Below are positions 1-8,249 of a stretch of 64,000 nucleotides of DNA, one piece after another. The DNA is from Leisingera sp. JC1 (GTDB taxonomy: Bacteria; Pseudomonadota; Alphaproteobacteria; Rhodobacterales; Rhodobacteraceae). The notes under the pieces are model-generated. The model was not told where the DNA came from, made no database searches, and saw only the letters and a program-made list of their open reading frames with translations. Each line of letters opens with the position of its first letter. The stretch's first letter is position 1. The DNA lies in assembly GCF_001679925.1 (NCBI RefSeq), contig NZ_LYUZ01000024.1, forward strand, positions 38,877-102,876, written 5' to 3'. The translations under genes and the position numbers were made by a program.

Positions 1-418
1 GCGGCTGGCGAGGGTCACGGGCCAGCGCGGCGGTGGCGGCCTCAATTGCGGCCTCTGCGTTGTTCATCACCAGATGCGCCTGCGCCTGCAGGTAGAGTGC
101 GGCCTGATCGCCGGGCTGGTCCTTCAGCACCCGTTCCAGCAGTTTCATCGCCGGTTCGCCCTGCTGCATAAACAACAGAGTCTGCGCCAGGTTTTTGCGG
201 GCGTCGTGAAAGCCGGGGGCCAGCGCCAGCGCCTTCTTGAAATAGGGGACAGCATCGCGGTGCTTGCCCAGGCCGGACAGGGAGATGCCGGCGATATTGG
301 GGAAATCGGGGTGGCTCTTGTGCCGCTTCATGCCGCCCTTGGACTGTTTCAGCGCCTGTTTGAACTTACCCTGGTTGAGAAAGCCCAGGGCGGACTGGAG
401 ATCGTTCTGAAGAGTCAT
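1..418 (-). CDS. TPR-repeat protein, N-terminal part (runs off the left edge)
   Basis: The minus-strand frame begins with ATG at 418 and stays open to base 1, giving about 139 residues of an incomplete protein. It contains at least three degenerate 34-residue tetratricopeptide repeats: helix pairs with the usual A/G/Y/P spacing, for example around 'GLGKHRDAVPYFKKALALAP' and the following 'MQQGEPAMKLLERVLKDQPG'. TPRs form protein-interaction superhelices. In Rhodobacteraceae, proteins starting this way often continue into a sulfotransferase domain, but that part would lie outside the window, so no enzymatic role is claimed. There is no signal peptide, so it is probably cytoplasmic. Confidence 0.75.
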   Translation of the reverse strand, partial: MTLQNDLQSALGFLNQGKFKQALKQSKGGMKRHKSHPDFPNIAGISLSGLGKHRDAVPYFKKALALAPGFHDARKNLAQTLLFMQQGEPAMKLLERVLKDQPGDQAALYLQAQAHLVMNNAEAAIEAATAALARDPRQP

Positions 419-508
419 GAGGCCTATCTATCATCCTGTCAGGGCAGCTGAAAATCCTGCGCCGCGGAAGGTTTTGCAAACGCGCCGCGGGCTGGGTTAG
501 AAATCAGC

Positions 509-1198
509 ATGTGCGGACGATTTGCCATAACCCTGCCCACGGATGCAATGGCGCAGCTGTTTGCGGCACAGCCGGCAAATGATTTGCCCATAGTGCCCAA
601 TTACAACGTCTGCCCGACAAATCCGGTGCATGTGGTGCAGGCGGGAGATGCAGGACGGCAGCTGGTGTCCATGCGCTGGGGATTTCTGCCGCATTGGTAC
701 AAGAGCGAGAGCGCCGGTCCGCTGCTGATCAATGCGCGGGCGGAGACGATTGCGGAAAAGCCCGCCTTTGCCGCTGCGGCTCGCGAGCGGCGCTGCCTGA
801 TCCCGGCCAGCGGGTTTTATGAGTGGACCAAATCGGAGGAGGGCGCCCGGTTGCCCTGGTACATCCATCGCAGCGACACGGCCCCCATTGCCTTTGCTGC
901 GGTCTGGCAGAGCTGGGGGGCTGATGATCCGGTCAAGACCTGCGCAATTGTCACCACCGCCGCTAACGAAGGGCTTTCACCTATCCACCATCGGATGCCG
1001 CTGATCCTGGAGGCGGAAAATTGGGGCAAATGGCTGGGCGAGGAGGGCCATGGCGCCGCCCGGCTGATGCAGCCGGGGGAAGAGGGCGTGCTGGATTTCC
1101 ACCGGGTTGATCCGGCGGTGAACTCCAACCGGGCTGAGGGGCCGGAGCTGATCGAACCCTTCGGGGAGGAGGATACCCCGCGCGGGCAGCTGATCTGA
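509..1198 (+). CDS. SOS response-associated peptidase, SRAP domain (YedK/HMCES family)
   Basis: The 229-residue length is normal for the SRAP family. Cys2 directly follows the start methionine ('MCGRFA'). In the family this cysteine becomes N-terminal after Met removal and forms a stable thiazolidine crosslink with abasic sites in single-stranded DNA. The supporting active-site residues are also visible: Asn75 in 'NARAET', Glu105 in 'SGFYEW' and His160 in 'PIHHRMP'. The invariant position of Cys2 fixes the start. The protein is cytoplasmic and acts at replication forks. It is monocistronic on the plus strand, with a MarR gene convergent 3 bp downstream. No LexA box was identified upstream. 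Confidence 0.95.
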   Translation: MCGRFAITLPTDAMAQLFAAQPANDLPIVPNYNVCPTNPVHVVQAGDAGRQLVSMRWGFLPHWYKSESAGPLLINARAETIAEKPAFAAAARERRCLIPASGFYEWTKSEEGARLPWYIHRSDTAPIAFAAVWQSWGADDPVKTCAIVTTAANEGLSPIHHRMPLILEAENWGKWLGEEGHGAARLMQPGEEGVLDFHRVDPAVNSNRAEGPELIEPFGEEDTPRGQLI

Positions 1199-1201
1199 GC
1201 G

Positions 1202-1693
1202 CTACTCGGCGGCGTGGCGGGCGGGCAGGTCGCGCTGCGGTGCGCGGCTGAGGTCATTGCCTGCCAGCGTCGCCTTTTGCAGCAGCGCCACAAAGACTTC
1301 CTGTTCCGCCTCGGTGAGCCCGGTCAGGATGCCGGGCTGGGAGGCCCGCACGATAGGCAGGATATGCTCCAGAAGCGCCGTGCCGTCGCGGGTCAGGCTG
1401 ACCTCGCGGGCACGGCGGTCGGCCTTGGACACGCATCGCTGCACCAGCCCCTTGTCCACCAGCCGGTCCACCACCTTGCCCAGAGTGGCGCGGTCATAGG
1501 CGATCAGGCCCGCAACCGACGCCTGGTCGATGCCGGGATGGCGGTGGATTGCGGCCATGGCAGAGAATTGCACCGGCGTAAGATCGACGCCTTCTGCCGC
1601 CATATGGTCCATGAACTGGCCGACCGAAATCTGGTGCAGCCGGCGGATCAGGTGGCCGGGCAGGGAGTGGATGTCCAACGGGTCGGTCGTCAT
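1202..1693 (-). CDS. MarR family transcriptional regulator
   Basis: I place the start at ATG 1693 (163 aa), because an AGAAGG-type ribosome binding site precedes it and the 32 extra codons upstream look non-coding. The protein has the MarR winged helix: N-terminal dimerisation helix, recognition helix region near 'IDQASVAGLIAYDRATLGKVVDRLVDKGLV', and the wing 'KADRRAREVSLT'. Such proteins are dimeric one-component repressors that respond to phenolics, oxidants or metabolites. The gene is divergent from mnmH with about 160 bp between the starts, so autoregulation and possible control of mnmH are plausible but unproven. The ligand cannot be inferred. Confidence 0.88.
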   Translation of the reverse strand: MTTDPLDIHSLPGHLIRRLHQISVGQFMDHMAAEGVDLTPVQFSAMAAIHRHPGIDQASVAGLIAYDRATLGKVVDRLVDKGLVQRCVSKADRRAREVSLTRDGTALLEHILPIVRASQPGILTGLTEAEQEVFVALLQKATLAGNDLSRAPQRDLPARHAAE

Positions 1694-1855
1694 GGCCTTC
1701 TGGTCCTTGGCGGTCTGCTCCGCGGCATATTGCACGGAATTGGTCTGTTCGCAGAAAGTGCCATAGCGCCCTGTGCGCAATGCGCGCAAGACTTATCGCC
1801 GCGGCAGCAGCAATTGCGGCTTTTCCTTGCGCATGGGGCGCGGTAGGCATGGGCC

Positions 1856-2908
1856 ATGGCGCTGAAATTCACCTCCCTGACAGAGTTCTATGCGCACGGG
1901 TTCGACACCGTGATCGACGTGCGCAGCCCGGCGGAATATGCCGAAGACCATGTGCCGGGGGCGATCAGCCTGCCGGTGCTGAACAACGAGGAACGGGCCG
2001 CGGTCGGAACGATTTACGTGCAGGACAGCCCCTTCAAAGCGCGTAAGCTGGGGGCGGCGCTGGTGTTCCGCAATGCCGCCAATCACATTGAGCAGAGCCT
2101 GAGCCACCACGAGGGCGGCTGGAAACCGCTGGTCTATTGCTGGCGCGGCGGCCAGCGGTCTGGGTCCTTCACCTGGATGCTGCAGCAGATCGGCTGGCGC
2201 GCCGAGGTGGTGGAGGGCGGCTATCAGACCTACCGCCGGCTGGTGAACGCAGCGCTTTACCAGACCGCGCTGCCGTACCGGCTGGTGGCGCTGGACGGCT
2301 ATACCGGATCGGCCAAGACCGAGGTGCTGAAACGCGCCAGGCACCTGGGCGTGCAGGTGCTGGACCTGGAGGGGCTGGCCAATCACCGCGGCTCTTTGCT
2401 GGGCGACATGCCGACGCCGCAGCCCTCGCAGAAGGGGTTTGAGTCCGCTGTGGCGGGCGCGCTGATGAAGCTGGACCCGTCCCGCCCGGTGCTGGTGGAG
2501 GCGGAGTCGAGCAAGATCGGCCAGCGCATCATCCCGCCTTCGGTCTGGGATGCGATGAAGCGGGCGCCGAGGATTGAGCTGCAGGTGCCGGTGGCAGCGC
2601 GCTGCCGGTATCTGGTGGAAGCCTACGACGATATCCTGTCTGATGCGGACAAGCTGCGTGACAAGCTGGGCCCCTTGCGTGCGCACAGGTCCGGCGCAGT
2701 GGTGGACGGCTGGTTCGCCAGCATCGAGGCGGGCGACAAGGCTGCGTTGACCGAGGCGCTGATGGTGGAGCATTACGACCCCGCCTACCGCAAGTCCCGC
2801 GCGGCCATCGGTGCGGAGGTCGCGGCCACGGTGGAAGCGGATGCGCTGGATGAAGCGGGGCTGGACGCCGCTGCAGCGCAGGTGGCAGCGGTCATTTCCG
2901 GTCTCTGA
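1856..2908 (+). CDS. mnmH: tRNA 2-selenouridine synthase (rhodanese + P-loop)
   Basis: The 350 residues match MnmH/SelU/YbbB. An N-terminal rhodanese domain carries the catalytic Cys95 in 'YCWRGGQRS', followed by a P-loop domain with Walker A 'GYTGSAKT' (about residues 148-155). The enzyme geranylates and then selenates 2-thiouridine at the wobble base of Lys, Glu and Gln tRNAs, using selenophosphate made by SelD. The selD gene lies immediately downstream in convergent orientation, which strongly supports the call. The protein is cytoplasmic. The start is the only in-frame ATG near the conserved N-terminus; its ribosome binding site is weak. Confidence 0.95.
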   Translation: MALKFTSLTEFYAHGFDTVIDVRSPAEYAEDHVPGAISLPVLNNEERAAVGTIYVQDSPFKARKLGAALVFRNAANHIEQSLSHHEGGWKPLVYCWRGGQRSGSFTWMLQQIGWRAEVVEGGYQTYRRLVNAALYQTALPYRLVALDGYTGSAKTEVLKRARHLGVQVLDLEGLANHRGSLLGDMPTPQPSQKGFESAVAGALMKLDPSRPVLVEAESSKIGQRIIPPSVWDAMKRAPRIELQVPVAARCRYLVEAYDDILSDADKLRDKLGPLRAHRSGAVVDGWFASIEAGDKAALTEALMVEHYDPAYRKSRAAIGAEVAATVEADALDEAGLDAAAAQVAAVISGL

Positions 2909-2968
2909 CGGGGGGTCTCCCGCCCGTCGCCGGAACATCTGCGATGTCCCGCTCCCGTTGGGCGTGGC

Positions 2969-2986
2969 GCTGCGCCGGGGCGCAGC
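2969..2986. terminator. GC hairpin between convergent mnmH and selD
   Basis: A perfect 8-bp inverted repeat (GCTGCGCC / GGCGCAGC, 2-base loop) lies in the 81-bp gap between the convergent stop codons. It has no long T-run, so it may act as a weak bidirectional terminator or as an mRNA 3' stabiliser. Confidence 0.45.
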
Positions 2987-2989
2987 GGG

Positions 2990-5155
2990 TCAGGTGCTGA
3001 GAGTAATGGCGCCGAAACCTTCGGTGACCTTGCCGATCCGGGCTGCCGGGTATCCTGCAGCTTGCAGCTGCTCCAGCAATGCATCAGCCTGATCTGCAGC
3101 AACCGCTGCCAGCAGCCCGCCCGCGGTTTGCGGGTCGAACAGCAGGTCCTGCCAGCCGGTCGTCTTCAACTCCGGCAGGGCTGCCTGATTGGCGGGGAAA
3201 AGGGAGGAACGGATGCCGCGATCCGCCAGCTCCGCAGCGCCCTGCATCAAGGGGATCTGCCCAGTGAACAGCTCCGCCCCGGTTCGGGACGCTTCGCAGA
3301 TGCCAAGCAGATGGCTCAGGAGACCGAAGCCGGTCACATCGGTCATAGCGTGCGCGTCCTGCAGGATGCCGGCGGCGGCGCCCTGCGGCTGGCTCATCTG
3401 GTCAAGCGCGGCCGCCACCCATTCGCCCCTGGCTTCGCCGGCCATCTCCGCGGCCATCAGCACGCCGGAGCCGAGGGGTTTGGTCAGGATCAGCGCATCG
3501 CCGGGTTGCGCACCTGCGAGGGTGATGGCGGGGCGGGGGCAGAGGCCGGTGACGGTGAAGCCAATGGTCAGCTCATCGCCCAGCGAGGTGTGGCCGCCGA
3601 TGATGGCGGCGCCGGCCGCCTGCATGACCTCGGAGGCCGCGCCCATGATCTCCTGCAGGGTGCGGGCCTGCAGGGCGGGCGACATGCGCGGCAGGATCAG
3701 GTTGGCGGTGGCGGCCTGCGGTTCCGCGCCCATCGCCCAGATATCGCCAAGCGCGTGCACGGCGGCGATGCGGGTCATCAGCACCGGGTCATTGGTGAAG
3801 CTGCGCAGGTGATCGGTGCTGATCACCTGATTGACGCCTCCGGTTGTCAGCAGCGCCGCGTCGTCGCCGGGCAGGGGCGTAAAGTCGTCGCGGTCCGCAG
3901 TCCCAAGGCCCGCAAGCGTGCCGAGCAGCGCGTCGCGCCCGACCTTGGCGCCGCAGCCGCCGCACATTGGTTTTTCGCCGAGGGCTTGCTCCATATCGAG
4001 GGTGTGTTCGGCGGGCAGGTCCGGCGGGTCCATGGCGGGAAGGTCGCGGAATTTCTCCATGAAGGCCTGGTCGATGCGGTCCTTCCAGGTCCACATCAGT
4101 GGTCCGGAGAGGGTAGTGCCGAAGCGTTCGCCAAGCGCCTCCTTGGAGCCCATGGAAATCAGTTTCAGGTAGTCTTTCTGAGGCTTGTATTTGCGCAGCG
4201 GATCGCCGGTCATCAGGGCGCGCAGGTTGTGGTAGAGCACCGGTGCCTGGCGGACGGCGTAGACGCCGGCCTTGGGGCGCGGGGCAAAATCCATATGGGC
4301 GCAGTCGCCGGCGGCAAAGACCTGGGGATCGGAGCTTTGCAAGGTTTCGTTGACGCGGATGAAGCCGTCGTTCAGGTCCAGCCCGCTGTCCGCCAGCCAG
4401 CCGTAGGGGCGGGCACCAGCGGCGCCGGTGGTGAAATCGGAGAGGATCTCCCGCCCGTCCTGCAGCGTGATGTAGGTGTCTTCGACACGTTTGATGTGCG
4501 CGTTCTCCTCCAGCCGCACGCCGTGTTCGACGAGGGCGCGCCGCAGAGACTGACTGGCCTTGCCTCCGATTGCGCGCAGGGCTTCACCGCTGTCGATCAG
4601 TGTCGCCTGCGCCAGACGGCCGCGGGACCTGAGGGCATGGGCCATGGCGAGGATCAGCTCCACCCCTGCAACGCCGCCGCCTATCACTGCCACATGGGCC
4701 GGGCCGTCCCCTTCGCGGAAGGCGGCCCAGCGGGCGGCGAAGCGGTCCAGCGGCTTGGCGGGGATGCCGTGGCCGGCAAAGCCTGGCAGATCCGGCATGG
4801 CGGAGGTGATACCGATGTCGATGGAGGCGACGTCATAGGCGATTGGCGGGCGGCCGGGCACATGCACCAGCCGGGCAGCGGTGTCGATATGCTCAGCTGC
4901 GCCCAGGACCACGCGGGCGCCCGCAAAACGGGCGAGGCGGACCAGGTCGATGTCCAGTTCGTCCCGCTGGTAATGGCCCGCTACAAAGCCCGGCAGCATA
5001 CCGGAATAGGGGGCTGCGGGGCCGGGGTTGATCACTGTCAGCCGGGCGCCGGGCAGGGGCTTCATGCCCCATTTGCGCAGCACCAGCGCGTGGGTGTGGC
5101 CGCCGCCCACCAGAACCAGGTCACGGGTCAGCGGCAGGCGGGAAGTGTCGATCAC
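2990..5155 (-). CDS. selD: Selenide, water dikinase fused to N-terminal NDH-2-like flavoprotein
   Basis: This 721-residue two-domain protein is about twice the length of plain SelD. Residues 1 to about 380 are a pyridine-nucleotide/FAD oxidoreductase of the NDH-2 type, with dinucleotide motifs 'VGGGHTHA' (about 16-23) and 'VIGGGVAGVE' (about 157-166) and the FAD motif 'VFAAGDCAH'. Residues from about 395 are SelD, with the catalytic pair Cys401 and Lys404 in 'CGGCGAKVG'; cysteine, not selenocysteine, is encoded. SelD makes selenophosphate from selenide and ATP. The fused flavoprotein may supply or reduce selenium, but its role is an inference. It pairs with mnmH; no selA or selB is in the window. 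Confidence 0.93.
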   Translation of the reverse strand: MIDTSRLPLTRDLVLVGGGHTHALVLRKWGMKPLPGARLTVINPGPAAPYSGMLPGFVAGHYQRDELDIDLVRLARFAGARVVLGAAEHIDTAARLVHVPGRPPIAYDVASIDIGITSAMPDLPGFAGHGIPAKPLDRFAARWAAFREGDGPAHVAVIGGGVAGVELILAMAHALRSRGRLAQATLIDSGEALRAIGGKASQSLRRALVEHGVRLEENAHIKRVEDTYITLQDGREILSDFTTGAAGARPYGWLADSGLDLNDGFIRVNETLQSSDPQVFAAGDCAHMDFAPRPKAGVYAVRQAPVLYHNLRALMTGDPLRKYKPQKDYLKLISMGSKEALGERFGTTLSGPLMWTWKDRIDQAFMEKFRDLPAMDPPDLPAEHTLDMEQALGEKPMCGGCGAKVGRDALLGTLAGLGTADRDDFTPLPGDDAALLTTGGVNQVISTDHLRSFTNDPVLMTRIAAVHALGDIWAMGAEPQAATANLILPRMSPALQARTLQEIMGAASEVMQAAGAAIIGGHTSLGDELTIGFTVTGLCPRPAITLAGAQPGDALILTKPLGSGVLMAAEMAGEARGEWVAAALDQMSQPQGAAAGILQDAHAMTDVTGFGLLSHLLGICEASRTGAELFTGQIPLMQGAAELADRGIRSSLFPANQAALPELKTTGWQDLLFDPQTAGGLLAAVAADQADALLEQLQAAGYPAARIGKVTEGFGAITLST

Positions 5156-5183
5156 GGGTCAGGCCTTCCTGGGTGCAGTGCGG

Positions 5184-5585
5184 TCAGTCTTCGGCGGGCG
5201 GGGTTTGGGAGGCGCTGCGGCGTTCCTCGTCTTCGGGCGTGTCATGGGTGGCCCAGTGGTCGTCGCCGCCGGCTTCGGGCATGGTGTCGCGGGTTTCCTG
5301 CCGGTGGATATGCACTTTGGCAATGAAATTTGCCGTGATCGGCGCGGTCAGGAACAGGAACAGAGTGATCATCAGCTCATGGTAGGAGAAGTATTTCTCA
5401 AACGCGGCTGCGTGCAGCATCGAGGCCAGCAGCACGCCGCCGACGCCCAGGGTGGTGGCCTTGGTCGGGGCGTGCAGCCGTGACATCTGGTCGTTCAGCT
5501 TGATCAGCCCGTAGGAGCCGACAATACCGAAGATGCCGGCGGTCACCAGGAAGGCGGCAACGAGGAATTCAAGGATGGTTTCCAT
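5184..5585 (-). CDS. phaG: Mrp/Pha-type cation:proton antiporter subunit G
   Basis: The ATG at 5585 ('METILEFLVA') gives 133 aa. Three transmembrane segments fill the first about 95 residues, with the MnhG/PhaG family sequence 'GSYGLIKLNDQMSRLHAPTKATTLG'-like core. A hydrophilic tail of about 40 residues follows, rich in Asp/Glu/His, and is longer than in many homologues. It is the last gene of the six-gene operon, 10 bp after phaF. The subunit is required for assembly and activity of the complex in the inner membrane. Confidence 0.92.
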   Translation of the reverse strand: METILEFLVAAFLVTAGIFGIVGSYGLIKLNDQMSRLHAPTKATTLGVGGVLLASMLHAAAFEKYFSYHELMITLFLFLTAPITANFIAKVHIHRQETRDTMPEAGGDDHWATHDTPEDEERRSASQTPPAED

Positions 5586-5595
5586 GGCTTTCCCC

Positions 5596-5865
5596 TTATT
5601 CGATGATGTTGCCGCGCAGGATGAAGCGCGCGTAGGCCACGGTGGAGACAAAGCCGAGCATGGCGATGATCATCGCGGCCTCAAAGAAAATCTCGGTCCC
5701 CAGCGCCATGCCGTAAAGCACCATCAGGGCGATGGCGTTGATGAACATGGTGTCGAGCGCCAGGATGCGGTCGGCCACATCGGGGGCGGTGACGACCTTC
5801 CAGAGGTTCATCAGCATGGCGAGCGCGAAGCAGGCGAAGGCGAAGGTTGCGGCGGCTTCGATCAT
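5596..5865 (-). CDS. phaF: Mrp/Pha-type antiporter subunit F
   Basis: The protein is 89 aa with three predicted transmembrane helices, the usual size for MnhF/PhaF. The conserved 'DVADRILALDTMFINAIALMV' region, carrying the Asp-Arg pair between helices 1 and 2, is clear. The start overlaps the end of phaE by 4 bp (ATGA), indicating translational coupling. It is a small integral membrane subunit of the antiporter complex. Confidence 0.92.
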   Translation of the reverse strand: MIEAAATFAFACFALAMLMNLWKVVTAPDVADRILALDTMFINAIALMVLYGMALGTEIFFEAAMIIAMLGFVSTVAYARFILRGNIIE

Positions 5866-6359
5866 TCGAAAATCTCCATCAGCCGGCGCTCGTAGCGCTG
5901 TTTGATTTCATCCCGCACCGCGTCCGGGTTGGGGGCGTCGAGGCAGTGCACCAGCAGGGCGTGGCCCTCATCCGAGACATCCGCCGACAGGGTGCCCGGG
6001 GTCATGGTGATGGTGCCGGCAAGGGCGGTGATGGCCTCCGGCGTTTTCAGCTCCAGCGGGATAGTGATCCAGTTGGGGCGGCGGTCGGCGTTGGGTTTGA
6101 ACAGCACGATGCGGGCAACGATGATGTTCGCTTGCACGATGTCCAGGAGCACCACCAGGATGTATTCCGCGATCTTGAGCGGGCGCCGCAGATTGGGGCG
6201 GTTAGGCCAGAACGGCTGGGTCACGAATGGGATGATGACCCCCAGCATAAAGCCGAAGACCAGAGAGTTCAGCGACCAGCGGTTCACCATCAGAAGCCAG
6301 GTGAGAGTCAGCAAAAGCGTCAGCAGGGGGTGCGGAAACAGGCGCCAGATCAGTTTCAT
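5862..6359 (-). CDS. phaE: Mrp/Pha-type antiporter subunit E
   Basis: The start at ATG 6359 ('MKLIWRLFPH') gives 165 aa; the longer upstream frame is out-of-family. The sequence has two N-terminal hydrophobic segments, the 'LNSLVFGFMLG' stretch and the conserved 'ANIIVARIVLFKPNADRRPNWITIP' region followed by the soluble 'TMTPGTLSADV' motif of MnhE/PhaE. The start overlaps phaD by 4 bp. It is an accessory subunit of the inner-membrane antiporter. Confidence 0.93.
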   Translation of the reverse strand: MKLIWRLFPHPLLTLLLTLTWLLMVNRWSLNSLVFGFMLGVIIPFVTQPFWPNRPNLRRPLKIAEYILVVLLDIVQANIIVARIVLFKPNADRRPNWITIPLELKTPEAITALAGTITMTPGTLSADVSDEGHALLVHCLDAPNPDAVRDEIKQRYERRLMEIFE

Positions 6360-7897
6360 TCCTCGGTCCTCCCTAGCACGGTGTCGATATAGGCCGAGGG
6401 CGCATAGAGCTGCGCTGCCGTGGCCTCGGCATAGCGGGTGGCGGGGCCGGCAAAGACGGTGAGCGCCACCAGACCGCCAAGCAGGCCGAAGCAAGCCACG
6501 AACGGCAGCTGTGCCGGCCGGGCGGGCAGGGTGCCAACCGGTGGTTCCTCGATGGTTCCCGGGTCTTCCGCAGGCAGGCCGTGGCCCTTCCAGAACAAGA
6601 GCGAGCCTGCGCGGGCCATGCCGATGATGGTCACCAGCGAACCCAGCAGGATCACGCCCCAGATCCAGGGGGCGAGGGCCGCACCGCGGGTGGCGTCAAG
6701 GACCAGCAGCTTGCCCAGGAAGCCCGACAGCGGCGGCATCCCTGCGAGCGCGATGGCCGCGGCAAAGAACAGGGCCGAGATCAGCCCGGTCTGCGGCATC
6801 GGAAGCTGCGGCAGAATCCACTGGCCCTGGCGTTCCATCACCAAGTCAGCAACCAGGAACAGAAGTGCGGCGGCCAGGGTGGAGTGCACCAGATAGTAAA
6901 GCGCGGCGGCGGCTGCGGTCTGGGTAAACAGCGAAATGGCGATCAGAAGCGTGCCCATGGAAGCGATGGCGCCGAAGGCAGCGAGGCGGCCCAGCTTCTT
7001 GGAGCCGAGGACACCGATGGCCCCGGCGCCGAGGGTCAGGAGGGCGGCGGGCAGCAGCCAGCTTTCGGTCAGGCCTGCGGTGGCCTCAACCTCGGGGCCG
7101 AAGACCAGCGTGTAGATGCGCAGGATCGAATAGGCACCGACCTTGGTCATGATTGCAAACAGTGCCGCCACCGGCATCGGCGCGTTGGCATAGGCCGAGG
7201 GAAGCCAGAAGTGGAGCGGCAGGAGCGACGCCTTGATGGCAAACACCAAGAGCAGCATCACCGCGCCAACGCGTAGCAACGCCGTGTCCTCCGCCGGGAT
7301 CTGGGAGACCTTCACGGCGAGGTCGGCCATGTTGAGGGTGCCGGTCACGGAGTAAAGTGTGCCGAGGGCAAACAGGAACAGGGTGGAGCCCAGGAGGTTG
7401 AACACCACATACTGCACGCCGGCCTGGAAGCGGCGGGTGCCGCCGGAGTGGATCATCAGCCCGTAGGAGGCGATCAGCAGCACCTCGAAGAAAACAAACA
7501 GGTTGAAGGCGTCACCGGTCAGGAAGGCGCCCATGATGCCCATAAGCTGGAACTGGAACAGCGCGTGGAAGTTGCTGCCGCGGGTGTCCCAGCCGGAGCC
7601 GATGGCGTAGAGCAGCACCGGCAAGGCCAGCAGTGAGGTCAGCACGATCATCATCGCCGACAGCCGGTCCAGCACCAGCACGATGCCAAAGGGTGCGGGC
7701 CAGTCGCCGAGCTCATAGACATGCACGCTGCCGTCAGCGGCCTTTGCGGCCAGCGCCAGTGTGATGCCTGCCAGCAGCACCGCGCTGGCCAGCGAAAAGA
7801 TTCGCTGCAGGTCCAGATGGTGGCGCAGCACCATGATGATGAAAGGCGCGACAAGGGCGGGCAGAACCACTGGTGCGATCAGAAGATGCTCCATCAT
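6356..7897 (-). CDS. phaD: Mrp/Pha-type antiporter subunit D
   Basis: A 513-residue polytopic protein of the proton-pumping NuoN/MrpD family. It has about fourteen hydrophobic segments, with a Lys in 'VFAIKASLLPLHFWLPSAYANAP' and a Glu in 'FVFFEVLLIASYGLM' that correspond to the conserved proton-path residues. Tandem ATG codons at 7897 and 7894 both fit; the first overlaps the phaC stop as ATGA. MrpD forms one of the ion-translocating modules with MrpA and is related to respiratory complex I subunits. Confidence 0.95.
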   Translation of the reverse strand: MMEHLLIAPVVLPALVAPFIIMVLRHHLDLQRIFSLASAVLLAGITLALAAKAADGSVHVYELGDWPAPFGIVLVLDRLSAMMIVLTSLLALPVLLYAIGSGWDTRGSNFHALFQFQLMGIMGAFLTGDAFNLFVFFEVLLIASYGLMIHSGGTRRFQAGVQYVVFNLLGSTLFLFALGTLYSVTGTLNMADLAVKVSQIPAEDTALLRVGAVMLLLVFAIKASLLPLHFWLPSAYANAPMPVAALFAIMTKVGAYSILRIYTLVFGPEVEATAGLTESWLLPAALLTLGAGAIGVLGSKKLGRLAAFGAIASMGTLLIAISLFTQTAAAAALYYLVHSTLAAALLFLVADLVMERQGQWILPQLPMPQTGLISALFFAAAIALAGMPPLSGFLGKLLVLDATRGAALAPWIWGVILLGSLVTIIGMARAGSLLFWKGHGLPAEDPGTIEEPPVGTLPARPAQLPFVACFGLLGGLVALTVFAGPATRYAEATAAQLYAPSAYIDTVLGRTEE

Positions 7898-8247
7898 GCG
7901 TCCTCCTCTGCGCCGTCTGCCTCAACCGGCATCGCGGTGCCGTCATCGCGGGACGAGAGGTATGCCCCCAGCGCGATCATCACCACCACTGCGGTCATGC
8001 CGAAGGAGATCACGATGGCAGTGAGCACCAGCGCCTGCGGCAGCGGGTCGGTATAGGCGACCTCCTCATACTTGTTGAGGATCGGCGGCGCGCCTGTGAC
8101 CAGCCTGCCGGTGGCAAAAAGGAACACGTTGACAGCATAGGTCAGCAGCGACAGGCCCAGGATAACCGGGAAGCTGCGGCGACGCAGGATCAGGTAGATG
8201 CCGGCCGCCGTCAGGATGCCCACGGCCGAGGCAACGAGAAGTTCCAT
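7894..8247 (-). CDS. phaC: Mrp/Pha-type antiporter subunit C
   Basis: The 117 residues carry three transmembrane helices homologous to NuoK/MrpC. The family signature 'GLSLLTYAVNVFLFATGRL' and 'DPLPQALVLTAIVISFGMTA' are obvious. It is encoded 2 bp after the large A/B subunit and overlaps phaD. The C-terminus is short, acidic and hydrophilic. It forms part of the membrane arm of the antiporter. Confidence 0.95.
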   Translation of the reverse strand: MELLVASAVGILTAAGIYLILRRRSFPVILGLSLLTYAVNVFLFATGRLVTGAPPILNKYEEVAYTDPLPQALVLTAIVISFGMTAVVVMIALGAYLSSRDDGTAMPVEADGAEEDA

Positions 8248-8249
8248 GC

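Noticed and set aside
2990-5155. Selenocysteine-encoding SelD
   Set aside because: The active-site codon encodes Cys (residue 401) and no in-frame TGA is present.
3062-5326. 754-codon plus-strand open frame antisense to selD
   Set aside because: The minus strand carries a full-length SelD fusion with intact motifs; the antisense frame has no family resemblance and arises from high-GC codon bias.
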